Source of the DNA: an uncultured Brachybacterium sp. | GTDB lineage: Bacteria; Actinomycetota; Actinomycetes; Actinomycetales; Dermabacteraceae | Assembly (NCBI RefSeq): GCF_947500705.1 | Contig: NZ_CANMSY010000003.1 | Coordinates: 310,001-374,000, forward strand | DNA length: 64,000 nt | Direction: 5' to 3' | Part shown: positions 53,983 to 61,176 of the stretch, piece after piece | Position numbering within the stretch: position 1 is the first letter of the stretch | Layout: every line of letters begins with the position of its first letter | The notes under the pieces: generated by a model | What the model saw: the letters and a program-made list of their open reading frames with translations, nothing else | Database searches by the model: none | Told to the model about the DNA's origin: nothing | Position numbers and translations under genes: made by a program

Positions 53983-54747
53983 TCAGTTCTCGATCAGCCG
54001 CGCGGAGATCACGGTGTTGTCCAGGTGGTGCCCGTCCGGGTCGAGGTCGCCGGCGCAGGTGATCAGGCGCAGCTCCGGCCCGTCGGTCCGTCCGTAGACG
54101 GCGACCGTGGGGAACTCGTCCTTGGGGTAGCGGGCCGAGTCGTACACCTCGAAGGTCGCCACCGTGCCGTCCTCACGGTCGACCTCGATCCGGTCTCCGG
54201 GCGTCAGGCCTCCGAGCTCGAAGAAGACGGAGGGCTCACCGCCCCAGGTGACGTGTCCTTCGATGACGGCGGGCCCGGACTCCCCCGGGGTGGGTGAGCC
54301 GTCGAACCATGCCGCCAGATCCGCCTGCTCGCCGCGCGGGGCGAGCAGTTCGCCGTTCTGTCCCAGACCGATCGGGAAGACCTTCTCGTCCACACCGATC
54401 GCGTCGATCCGCAGGGAGGTGGGTTCGGAGCCCGGGAGCGCTGCGGCGACGGCGGGTTCCGGTGCTTCCGGGGTCGGCTGCTCCGAGGGTTCCGCCGCCG
54501 CGGTGCCGGGGACGACCGCCGGCTCTGCGCCGTCGGCCGAGGGATCAGCACCTCCGCCGTCGGACTGCGCGGTGGCTCCCCTCTCGGAGCTCGCTCCGTC
54601 TGAGCGGAGCGGGGGTTCCGGCGGCGCGCCGACCTGGCTGGTCAGCGAGAACACCAGCAGCGCCGCGCCCATCAGGGCAGGGCCCGCCAGAGCGACGGCC
54701 GCCAGGCGACGGCCGCCGTTCCGACGGGGAGTTCCCTGAGGGGTCAT
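53983..54747 (-). CDS. Class F sortase
   Basis: 254-residue membrane-anchored transpeptidase. An N-terminal helix (about 15-37), a long Ala/Pro/Glu/Ser linker (40-105) and the sortase beta-barrel. The catalytic triad reads His165 (IEGHVTW), Cys231 (LITCAGD) and Arg250 (ISARL). It would attach a surface protein to peptidoglycan or process it. It starts one base after the stop of the CHRD-like gene, so that protein is the obvious candidate substrate. Confidence 0.88.
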   Translation of the reverse strand: MTPQGTPRRNGGRRLAAVALAGPALMGAALLVFSLTSQVGAPPEPPLRSDGASSERGATAQSDGGGADPSADGAEPAVVPGTAAAEPSEQPTPEAPEPAVAAALPGSEPTSLRIDAIGVDEKVFPIGLGQNGELLAPRGEQADLAAWFDGSPTPGESGPAVIEGHVTWGGEPSVFFELGGLTPGDRIEVDREDGTVATFEVYDSARYPKDEFPTVAVYGRTDGPELRLITCAGDLDPDGHHLDNTVISARLIEN

Positions 54748-54748
54748 G

Positions 54749-55528
54749 TCACTTCTCGGTCTGGCGACGACGCAGGGCGATACCACCGGCAGCCGCTGCG
54801 GTCAGCAGACCACCGCCGGCGAGCATGACGCCGGACTGCTCGATCCCGGCGGCGGTGCCGTCACCGGTCTCGGCACCGCCCTCGGGCCACTGCTCCATCT
54901 GGGCCACGTCCAGCGTGCCGCAGGCGGCGGGATCAGTGGCCTCGGACGGCAGCGCGGGATCCAGATCGGACATCTGGTCACCGTCGTAGGTGCCATTGCC
55001 GTTGTGGTCCACACCGTGCAGCACCACGGAGCCGTCGCCTGCACGCAGGCTCTCGGCCGTCGCGTCGTCGACCTCGAAGGTGCGCTCGTAGCTCGCGTCG
55101 CCGACCGGGTAGCGGTCGACGGCCAGGGCGCTGTCGGCGCTGGTGTCACCGTCGTTGGTGAGCGAGACCTTCACCGCCCCATAGGCGCCGGCAGCATCGG
55201 TGGTGCGGATCGCACCGTCCGCGCCGGTGCCCTCCATACCCGGATCGGGGCACTCGTTCGTGCCGCCGATGTGGATGTGCTGAGCGTGCGGGGCCTCGGC
55301 CTGCATGCCGGCGCTGTCGAGCTTCACGGTGATCTCGTTGCCTTCGAGCGTGATCCAGGCGGTGCCGGAGGCTCCGGAGTCGTTGAGCTCGGTGAGATGG
55401 GCCTCGAGCGTGGTGGATCCGTGGTCTCCGTCGTGACCCTCGGCCAGGGCGGCACCGGAGGCACCGAACATGCCGAGCACGGCCGTGGCCGCGAACAGGG
55501 GGAGCAGTCGCTTCGTCGTCGTGCGCAT
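54749..55528 (-). CDS. Secreted CHRD-like surface protein with C-terminal membrane anchor
   Basis: 259-residue exported protein. Signal peptide 1-29 (cleavage near AALA-EG), a CHRD-like domain (LTELNDSGASGTAWITL in part, AQHIHIGG), and a C-terminal hydrophobic helix ending RRRQTEK. That tail looks like a sorting signal, yet no LPxTG is present before the helix; the nearest stretch is TAAGIEQSG. The second of two tandem ATGs has the better spacing to AAGGAG. It is coupled to the class F sortase gene. Confidence 0.85.
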   Translation of the reverse strand: MRTTTKRLLPLFAATAVLGMFGASGAALAEGHDGDHGSTTLEAHLTELNDSGASGTAWITLEGNEITVKLDSAGMQAEAPHAQHIHIGGTNECPDPGMEGTGADGAIRTTDAAGAYGAVKVSLTNDGDTSADSALAVDRYPVGDASYERTFEVDDATAESLRAGDGSVVLHGVDHNGNGTYDGDQMSDLDPALPSEATDPAACGTLDVAQMEQWPEGGAETGDGTAAGIEQSGVMLAGGGLLTAAAAGGIALRRRQTEK

Positions 55529-55797
55529 CATGACTCCTTCGTCGGACGCCGGACGACCCTGCAGCCGTCGTGGGCGGCGTTCCATGACGTGGTTCGGAGC
55601 ACACGGAGGATCGGATGGGAGGGAATTTCTCGGCGCGGCGGGGAGGGCTCGTGACCGGAGGGGCCGGGACGCAGAAGCCGCTGGTCACCGGTGCCGACCC
55701 CGTCGGCCGACTGAACGGTCGAGATTCTCGACAGGCCCACCCACGGAGGCCAGCATGGCGGGACCGGCAGTCCGCCCCTCGATGGAAGGAACCACCG

Positions 55798-56406
55798 ATG
55801 ACCGACCTCTCCGCCCTTGCCCTCACCTGCTCCCTGACCCCCTCCCCCGCGACCTCGAGCAGCGATCGTCTCGCCCGACAGCTGCTGGACGAGCTCGAGC
55901 AGCACGGCGTGAGGACCTCCTCCGTGCGGGTGGTCGACCATGACGTCAAGCCGGGCGTGGCGGTCGACATGGGCGCCGGAGACGCCTGGCCTGCCCTGTA
56001 CGAGAAGGTTCTCGCGGCGGACATCCTGGTGCTGTCCAGCCCGATCTGGCTCGGGCACCCCAGCAGCATCGCCCAGCGCGTGCTCGAGCGGCTCAACGGC
56101 GACTCGGAGACCGACGAGGGAGGTCGTCCCCGCGTCTTCGACAAGGTCGCTCTGATCGGCGTGGTCGGCAACGAGGACGGCGCGCACAAGGTGACCGCGG
56201 ATCTCGGTCAGGGTCTGAACGACGTGGGCTTCACCCTGCCCGCGCAGGGCGCCACCTACTGGGTGGGTGAGGCGATGGGCTCGACGGACTATCAGGACCT
56301 CGAGGAGGTGCCGGAAGCCGTCGCCTCGACGACCGCGACGGCCGCCCGCAATGCCGCCCACCTGGCACGGCTGCTGCGGGGCTCGGCGTACCCGCCGGTC
56401 GGCTGA
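55798..56406 (+). CDS. NAD(P)H-dependent FMN reductase/flavodoxin-like protein
   Basis: 202-residue flavodoxin-fold oxidoreductase. The phosphate loop is near SLTPSPATSSSDRLA (residues 12-26), and LSSPIWLGHPSSIAQRVLERL follows the second strand as in WrbA/NQO-like enzymes. The ATG at 55798 has GGAAGGA. Upstream 55529-55797 (269 bases) shows no gene. The function could be quinone or flavin reduction; unclear. Confidence 0.83.
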   Translation: MTDLSALALTCSLTPSPATSSSDRLARQLLDELEQHGVRTSSVRVVDHDVKPGVAVDMGAGDAWPALYEKVLAADILVLSSPIWLGHPSSIAQRVLERLNGDSETDEGGRPRVFDKVALIGVVGNEDGAHKVTADLGQGLNDVGFTLPAQGATYWVGEAMGSTDYQDLEEVPEAVASTTATAARNAAHLARLLRGSAYPPVG

Positions 56407-56430
56407 GGCCCACCGGCTCCGTCACGGACG

Positions 56431-56436
56431 TACCCT
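56431..56436 (+). promoter_or_regulatory. -10 hexamer of leaderless GlgC-like transcript
   Basis: TACCCT ends seven bases before the ATG at 56444, without a ribosome site. Confidence 0.45.
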
Positions 56437-56443
56437 GACACGC

Positions 56444-57580
56444 ATGCGCATACCCCGCACCCTCGCGATCGTCCTCGCCGGCGGTCAGGGCTCCCGAATG
56501 GGCGCCCTGACAGACGAGCGCGCGAAGCCCGCCCTGCGCATGGGCGGCTCCTACCGGCTGATCGACGTGGCGCTGTCCAACCTCGCCAACAGCCATCTGT
56601 CGAACGTCTGGGTGGTCGAGCAGTACCTCCCGCATTCCCTGAATGCGCATCTGGCAGCGGGCCGGCCCTGGGACCTGGATCGCCATCACGGTGGGCTGCG
56701 CACCCTGGCCCCGTTCGAGGGGGCGGAGGGTGAGGGCTTCGCGGCGGGGAACAGCGACACCCTGTGGCGGCAGAAGGCGCTGATCGCGGAGTTCGACCCC
56801 GAGCTGGTGGTGGTGCTCAGTGCCGACCACCTCTACACGATCAACCTGCTGGACGTGCTGGACACGCATGCGGCCGCCGGCGCGGACCTCACCATGGTCA
56901 CCACCCGCCTCCCGCAGGACGCGTCCCGCCATGGGGTGGTGCGCACGGCGGAGGATGGCGTCGTCGAGCAGTTCTGGTACAAGCCGGAGGATCCTCCGAC
57001 CGACCTGGTCGCCACGGAGATCTTCTGCTTCGACGCCCCAGCGCTGCTCGACGCGCTCGAGACCCTGCCCGATGAGGTGGGTGAGCTGCAGGACTGGGGC
57101 GACGACCTGATTCCCCACTTCGTGGAGCACCGCCGCACCGTCGAGCACCGCCTCGAGGGCTACTGGCGGGACATCGGCACGCTCGCCTCGTACTGGAGAG
57201 CGCACATGCATCTGCTGGACGGGGACGGGATCACGCTGGATGATCCCGACTGGCCGATCTTCTCCGCCCAGCCGCAGCTCCTGCCCTCCCGGGTGCGGGA
57301 CGGCGCGCACGTGCGCGACGCGCTGCTCGCCCAGGGCAGTGACATCTCGGGCACGGTGGCGCACAGCGTGATCTGCCCGGGAGCGGTGATCGAGGCCGGC
57401 GCGGAGCTGGTGGACTGCGTGGTGCTCGATGGCGCGCGCATCGCCGCCGGTGCGCGTCTGCACGGCTGCCTGGTGCAGGACGGGGCGCAGGTCCCGGCGG
57501 GAGCCCGGCTCGGAGCCGAGGAGATGGTCACGCTCGTGGGGGCCGACGGCACGGCGGCGGAAGCGGTCCCGCGCGAGTGA
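56444..57580 (+). CDS. GlgC-like glucose-1-phosphate adenylyltransferase family protein
   Basis: 378-residue sugar nucleotidyltransferase. N-terminal AIVLAGGQGSRMGALTDERAKPAL is the NTP-binding signature of ADP-glucose pyrophosphorylases; FRLIDF is replaced by YRLIDVALSN. VVVLSADHLY holds the metal-binding Asp, EGYWRDIGT follows, and the C-terminal part is a left-handed beta-helix (hexapeptide-like SVICPGAVIEAGAELVDCVV in part). It is about 30 residues shorter than typical actinobacterial GlgC, so it may be a paralogue; glycogen or another NDP-sugar pathway. Confidence 0.85.
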   Translation: MRIPRTLAIVLAGGQGSRMGALTDERAKPALRMGGSYRLIDVALSNLANSHLSNVWVVEQYLPHSLNAHLAAGRPWDLDRHHGGLRTLAPFEGAEGEGFAAGNSDTLWRQKALIAEFDPELVVVLSADHLYTINLLDVLDTHAAAGADLTMVTTRLPQDASRHGVVRTAEDGVVEQFWYKPEDPPTDLVATEIFCFDAPALLDALETLPDEVGELQDWGDDLIPHFVEHRRTVEHRLEGYWRDIGTLASYWRAHMHLLDGDGITLDDPDWPIFSAQPQLLPSRVRDGAHVRDALLAQGSDISGTVAHSVICPGAVIEAGAELVDCVVLDGARIAAGARLHGCLVQDGAQVPAGARLGAEEMVTLVGADGTAAEAVPRE

Positions 57581-57692
57581 CGCTCTGCACAGGTCACCGA
57601 GCCGGCGTCCGAGAGCGGGCAGCCCGGTCGAGATCTCGCCGCAGCTGCACCTTGAGGACACGAGCACAGGACGGCCCGACGGGTCGGGCTGG

Positions 57693-58064
57693 TCAGGCGA
57701 GGGGCAGGGTGTGATCCTCGATCAAGCCCTCCGGAGAATCCGGATCGGACACCTTCGTCACGGCGGTGAGCAGCAGCACCGTATCCGCGAGGGCCGTGAC
57801 GCCACGTCGCTGGGAAGGCATCTGGTGCAGATCGCCCCGCTGCAGGACAAAAGGCTCTTCGGCCTCGATCCGTACAGCACCGGCGAGCAGATAGAGCGAG
57901 GCCGGAACGTCCGACTGGTGCGGAGCCAGACGAGCTCCCTCCACGAGGGCGACGATGGACTGCTGCAGGGGTCCGCTGCGGACGACTCGATCCGACGCCA
58001 CCCCTCCCGGCGTCTCTCGCGCCCTGTCGATCGCTCGGGTGGACACGCTGGTGATGGCAACCAT
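57693..58064 (-). CDS. Cupin-like small protein
   Basis: 123 residues with a single cupin-type barrel: HQSDVPASLYLLAGAVRIEAEEPFVLQRGD has the G-x2-P/aliphatic spacing of motif 1 followed by motif 2 (LHQMPSQRRGVTALADTVLLL). Similar small cupins bind a metal; here only His (HQSD and DLHQM) are obvious ligands. Function unknown. Start ATG at 58064 with AAGGAG. Confidence 0.75.
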   Translation of the reverse strand: MVAITSVSTRAIDRARETPGGVASDRVVRSGPLQQSIVALVEGARLAPHQSDVPASLYLLAGAVRIEAEEPFVLQRGDLHQMPSQRRGVTALADTVLLLTAVTKVSDPDSPEGLIEDHTLPLA

Positions 58065-58169
58065 GACTCTCCTTCGACAAGGAAGAAATAGATATCTTGG
58101 CTAAGTTTCTGCGAAGGTGGTCACTCTATACCGGGAAAGGTGCGCCAGGCCGGCCCTACGCACACGAAA

Positions 58170-58203
58170 GCAGAAGGCCCCTCCCGGAGGAGAGGCCTTC
58201 TGC
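58170..58203 (-). terminator. Terminator behind tRNA-Ala
   Basis: A 10-base stem (58170-58179 with 58194-58203, GCAGAAGGCC/GGCCTTCTGC) encloses an inner CCTCC/GGAGG helix and is followed on the minus strand by CTTTCG. Confidence 0.75.
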
Positions 58204-58206
58204 AGG

Positions 58207-58282
58207 TGGTGGAGACTAGGGGGGTCGAACCCCTGACCTGAAGCTTGCAAAGCTACCGCTCTACCAACTGAGCTAAGTCCCC
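58207..58282 (-). tRNA. tRNA-Ala (anticodon TGC)
   Basis: Read on the minus strand the gene starts GGGGACTTAGCTCAGTTGG, the anticodon loop is CTTTGCAAG with anticodon TGC, the T loop is GGTTCGACC, and the acceptor ends AGTCTCCA with CCA encoded. All stems are paired, 76 bases with CCA. Confidence 0.97.
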
Positions 58283-58331
58283 ATATTCGATTGTCCCGAT
58301 CCTACCGCTGCACGCTGCGGCAGGCTGCGGA

Positions 58332-58517
58332 TCAGCCGCGAGCTGCGGAGGTCGGCTGAGCCTGCTTCGCGGCAGACGCATCCTGCTCGGCGGAGACTCG
58401 CTCCGCCTCGCTCCACAGATCGTTGCGGATGCGGTCGGATTCGACCTTCCGCCAGGTGAGGATCCCAGCGATCGACGTCCCGAGCAGGACGACGGCGGCG
58501 GTGACGAACTTCTTCAT
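58332..58517 (-). CDS. DLW-39 family small membrane protein
   Basis: 61 residues: one hydrophobic helix (about 5-22), then charged residues with NDLWSEA, the Asp-Leu-Trp signature that names this actinobacterial family. It lies between tRNA-Ala and tRNA-Ile on the same strand, its typical genomic position. Function unknown. Confidence 0.88.
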   Translation of the reverse strand: MKKFVTAAVVLLGTSIAGILTWRKVESDRIRNDLWSEAERVSAEQDASAAKQAQPTSAARG

Positions 58518-58538
58518 GCGTTCCTCCGATCCTCGAAG

Positions 58539-58612
58539 TGGGCCTAACTGGACTTGAACCAGTGACCTCTGTCTTATCAGGACAGCGCTCTAACCGACTG
58601 AGCTATAGGCCC
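58539..58612 (-). tRNA. tRNA-Ile (anticodon GAT)
   Basis: Minus strand GGGCCTATAGCTCAGTCGG start, anticodon loop CTGATAA with anticodon GAT, T loop GGTTCAAGTCC, acceptor end AGGCCCA without encoded CCA. 74 bases. Confidence 0.97.
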
Positions 58613-58884
58613 ATGGGGCTGATCTCCGAATCGTACCGGTGTCAGCCACCGACGAGCTACGTTACCGCGACCCAGGGCGCCGCGTCCAACCCGGCCGACC
58701 GGGTGTTCCCGAGGTCACAGCGCCACCCCCGTCGGCCGCTCCGGGTCCGTCTGCCGGCCGTTCCCCGCAGATGCTCACCAATCCGCTCCACCGCCCGCTC
58801 CGAACTGCTGGTGTGACGCCACCCCGGTGACGTTCCGTGGCCGGGTCCCCCGAACGCGACAGAAGCTTGACAAAGGAGATCGTC

Positions 58885-59595
58885 ATGAACGCTCGCACAC
58901 TTCTTCCCCGCATCGGGGCCCTGGCGGCCACGGTCGCGCTGATGAGCGCCTGCTCCGGTGGGATGACCGAGGACCCGTCCTCTGCCGAGGGCGGCGAACA
59001 GCCCGCGACCTCGCAGAGCGAGGGCAGCGGGATGGCGTCCGACGGGGGTGGGATGGCGTCCGACGGCGGCGGGGATATGGATCCCGCCGCGAACCTCGTC
59101 GGCGCCGGCTGCGCCGACTATGCGGAGATGGTGCCCGACGGTGCCGGCTCCGTGGAGGGCATGGCCCAGGACCCGCTGAGCGTGGCCGCCTCCAACAACC
59201 CCATCCTCACCACCTTGACCTCTGCGGTCTCCGGCGAGCTGAATCCGGACGTGAACCTCGTCGACACCCTCGACGGTGACGAGTTCACCGTGTTCGCCCC
59301 GGTGGACGACGCCTTCGCCGCGATCCCCGAGGCGGACCTGAACGCCCTGGCCGGAGACGCCGAGGGCCTCTCCTCCGTGCTCACCTACCACGTGGTCCCC
59401 GGTCAGATCTCCCCTGAGGAGATCGCCGGCACCCACACCACTGTGCAGGGCGATGACGTCGAGGTCACCGGCAGCGGCGACGATCTGATGGTCAACGGTT
59501 CCACCGTGATCTGCGGCGGCGTGACCACCCAGAACGCAACCGTCTACCTGGTCGATACCGTTCTGATGCCGCCGTCGATGGCAGACGCCAGCTGA
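58885..59595 (+). CDS. Fasciclin domain lipoprotein
   Basis: 236-residue secreted protein with a lipoprotein signal (ALMSAC, Cys23), a Gly/Ser/Met-rich linker with a duplicated GMASDGG unit (residues about 49-62), then one fasciclin domain with [13 protein letters not shown] and LTYHVVPGQ and the conserved C-terminal [11 protein letters not shown]. It resembles MPT70/MPT83 of mycobacteria, which are SigK targets. The gap 58613-58884 (272 bases) to tRNA-Ile shows no gene. Start ATG with AAAGGAG at 58885. Confidence 0.9.
   Translation: MNARTLLPRIGALAATVALMSACSGGMTEDPSSAEGGEQPATSQSEGSGMASDGGGMASDGGGDMDPAANLVGAGCADYAEMVPDGAGSVEGMAQDPLSVAASNNPILTTLTSAVSGELNPDVNLVDTLDGDEFTVFAPVDDAFAAIPEADLNALAGDAEGLSSVLTYHVVPGQISPEEIAGTHTTVQGDDVEVTGSGDDLMVNGSTVICGGVTTQNATVYLVDTVLMPPSMADAS
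59029..59070 (+). repeat. Two 21-base tandem repeats in the fasciclin gene
   Basis: GGGATGGCGTCCGACGG-type units at 59029 and 59050 encode GMASDGG twice in the linker behind the lipobox. Confidence 0.85.
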
Positions 59596-59620
59596 CCAGC
59601 GCACACTGGGCAGACGCAGT

Positions 59621-59660
59621 GAGCGGGCGGGGGCATCGACCCGATGGCCCCCGCCCGCTC
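59621..59660 (+). terminator. Terminator of the fasciclin gene
   Basis: A perfect 14-base stem (GAGCGGGCGGGGGC with GCCCCCGCCCGCTC) encloses a loop of about 12 bases, between the fasciclin gene and the sigK start. Confidence 0.75.
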
Positions 59661-59684
59661 GACCCGTCCCCGAAGGAGCTGTGA

Positions 59685-60316
59685 ATGGCGCACGACCTTC
59701 CCGAGTCATCCGCCGAGCGACGGCCACCGCCGCAGCCGGACAGCGGAGGTGACCTGGCGGAGGGACCTGATGCTCCCGCTCTCCCCGAGCTGCTGTCCCG
59801 CGTCGCCCGAGGCGATGAGGACGCCTTCTCTCGTCTCTATGACGACACCTCCTCGTTGCTGTTCGCGCTGATCAAGCGCGTGGTCAGGGATGTGTCGATC
59901 AGCGAAGAGGTGCTCCAGGAGGTGTACGTGGAGATCTGGAAGCAGGCTCCCCGATTCGACGCCCGCGCGGATCCGCTCACGGCTGGATCTGCACCATCGC
60001 CCACCGTCGCGCCGTGGATACGGTCCGCTCCAGCGCCGCCGCTCGCCGCCGCGACTCCCAGGAGGGGCTGCGCATGATCCAGGAGGAAGTCGTCGACGTG
60101 CAGGAGGAGGGCATGATGAGGGTCGAGGCACAGCGCGTGAAGACAGCGATGGGCAGACTGAGCAGGCTGCAGGCCGATGCGATCCGCCTCGCGTACTTCG
60201 GCGGCTTCAGCCACTCGGAGGTGGCGAAACTTCTGGACATCCCCGTCGGGACGGCCAAGACACGAATCCGGGACGGCATGATCGTCCTCCGCGACAGCTT
60301 GGGGGTGACCTCGTGA
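59685..60316 (+). pseudogene. sigK: ECF RNA polymerase sigma factor SigK, frameshifted
   Basis: The N-terminal frame (59685-59966) holds sigma region 2 (FSRLYDDTSSLLFALI in part, EEVLQEVYVEIWKQAPRFDAR). The remaining protein (GSAHGWICTIAHRRAVD, then region 4 with FSHSEVAKLLDIPVGTAKTRIRDG) continues only in another frame, from 59969. Two extra bases (GC at 59967-59968, in a CGCGCG run) break the frame; without them the text reads FDAR-GSAHGW, the family consensus. Translation as written stops at 60077. This is either a real inactivating indel or a sequencing error. rskA follows with a GTGA overlap. Confidence 0.85.
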
Positions 60317-61176
60317 ACGATCAGCAGCATGACATGACCGGTGCCTGGGCGCTGAACGCCCTGGATGCCGAGGAGCGCGCCCTGCTCGAGGAGTTCCTCG
60401 CCCAGGATCCCGATGCCGCCGCCGAGGCCCGCTCCTTCGAGGAGACCGCCGGTGAGCTGGCTCATGGCCTCGCACCGCAGACCCCCCGCCCAGCGCTCAA
60501 GCACGCACTGATGGCGCAGATCTCGCAGACCCGCCAGCTGTCGCCGGAACCGGACGCAGGTGCCGACTCGGACGTCGAGCCGGCGACCTCCACGGAGAGC
60601 CTCGCTGCGGTCGAGCGCGACACCGCTGTGCACGATGCTCTGAGTCCCGACGCGACCGTGATCCCCCTGGACCGCTATCGCTCCCGCACCCGCTGGCTCT
60701 CCGTCGCCGCCGGGGCGCTCCTGGTCACCTCGATCGCCGGCTTCGGCCTCTGGGGCACCGAGCGCGCCGCCCAGCAGGAGACCCGGGAGACCCTCGCGGC
60801 GCTGGAATCCGCGCAGGCCGATGCAGAGCAGGAGAACCAGATGGTCTCCACGATCATGGCCTCGGATGATGCCGCCCACCTCACGGTCCCCTCCGATCAG
60901 GGCGGCTCCCTGCAGCTGATGTACTCCCGTGAGCAGCAGGCGATGATCGTGCAGGGAGCGAACCTGCCGGACCTGCCCGAGGGTGAGGTGTACCAGCTCT
61001 GGATGATCGACGGCTCCGGCGACATCGCGAGCGCCGGGCTGCTCGACGGTCCCGCTGACGCGGTGATGCAGGAGGTCGCGATCCCCGAGGGCGTGACCCT
61101 CGGCCTGACCATCGAACCCGCCGGCGGCTCGGTTCAGCCGTCGATGGACCCGATCGCGAGCGGGGTGCTGACATGA
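60313..61176 (+). CDS. rskA: Anti-sigma-K factor RskA
   Basis: 287-residue single-pass membrane protein. The cytoplasmic N-terminal domain (about 1-125, WALNALDAEERALLEEFL) binds the sigma factor; one helix at 129-149; and the extracytoplasmic C-terminal domain has LPEGEVYQLWMIDG, the RskA signature. It starts at a GTG overlapping the sigK stop and ends in an ATGA overlap with the molybdoprotein gene. Confidence 0.92.
   Translation: MNDQQHDMTGAWALNALDAEERALLEEFLAQDPDAAAEARSFEETAGELAHGLAPQTPRPALKHALMAQISQTRQLSPEPDAGADSDVEPATSTESLAAVERDTAVHDALSPDATVIPLDRYRSRTRWLSVAAGALLVTSIAGFGLWGTERAAQQETRETLAALESAQADAEQENQMVSTIMASDDAAHLTVPSDQGGSLQLMYSREQQAMIVQGANLPDLPEGEVYQLWMIDGSGDIASAGLLDGPADAVMQEVAIPEGVTLGLTIEPAGGSVQPSMDPIASGVLT

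Noticed and set aside
58626-58632. CCGAATC upstream of the fasciclin gene as a SigK -10 element
   Set aside because: No CCATCC-like -35 at 16-19 bases upstream, it abuts the tRNA-Ile 5' end, and it is 250 bases from the start codon.
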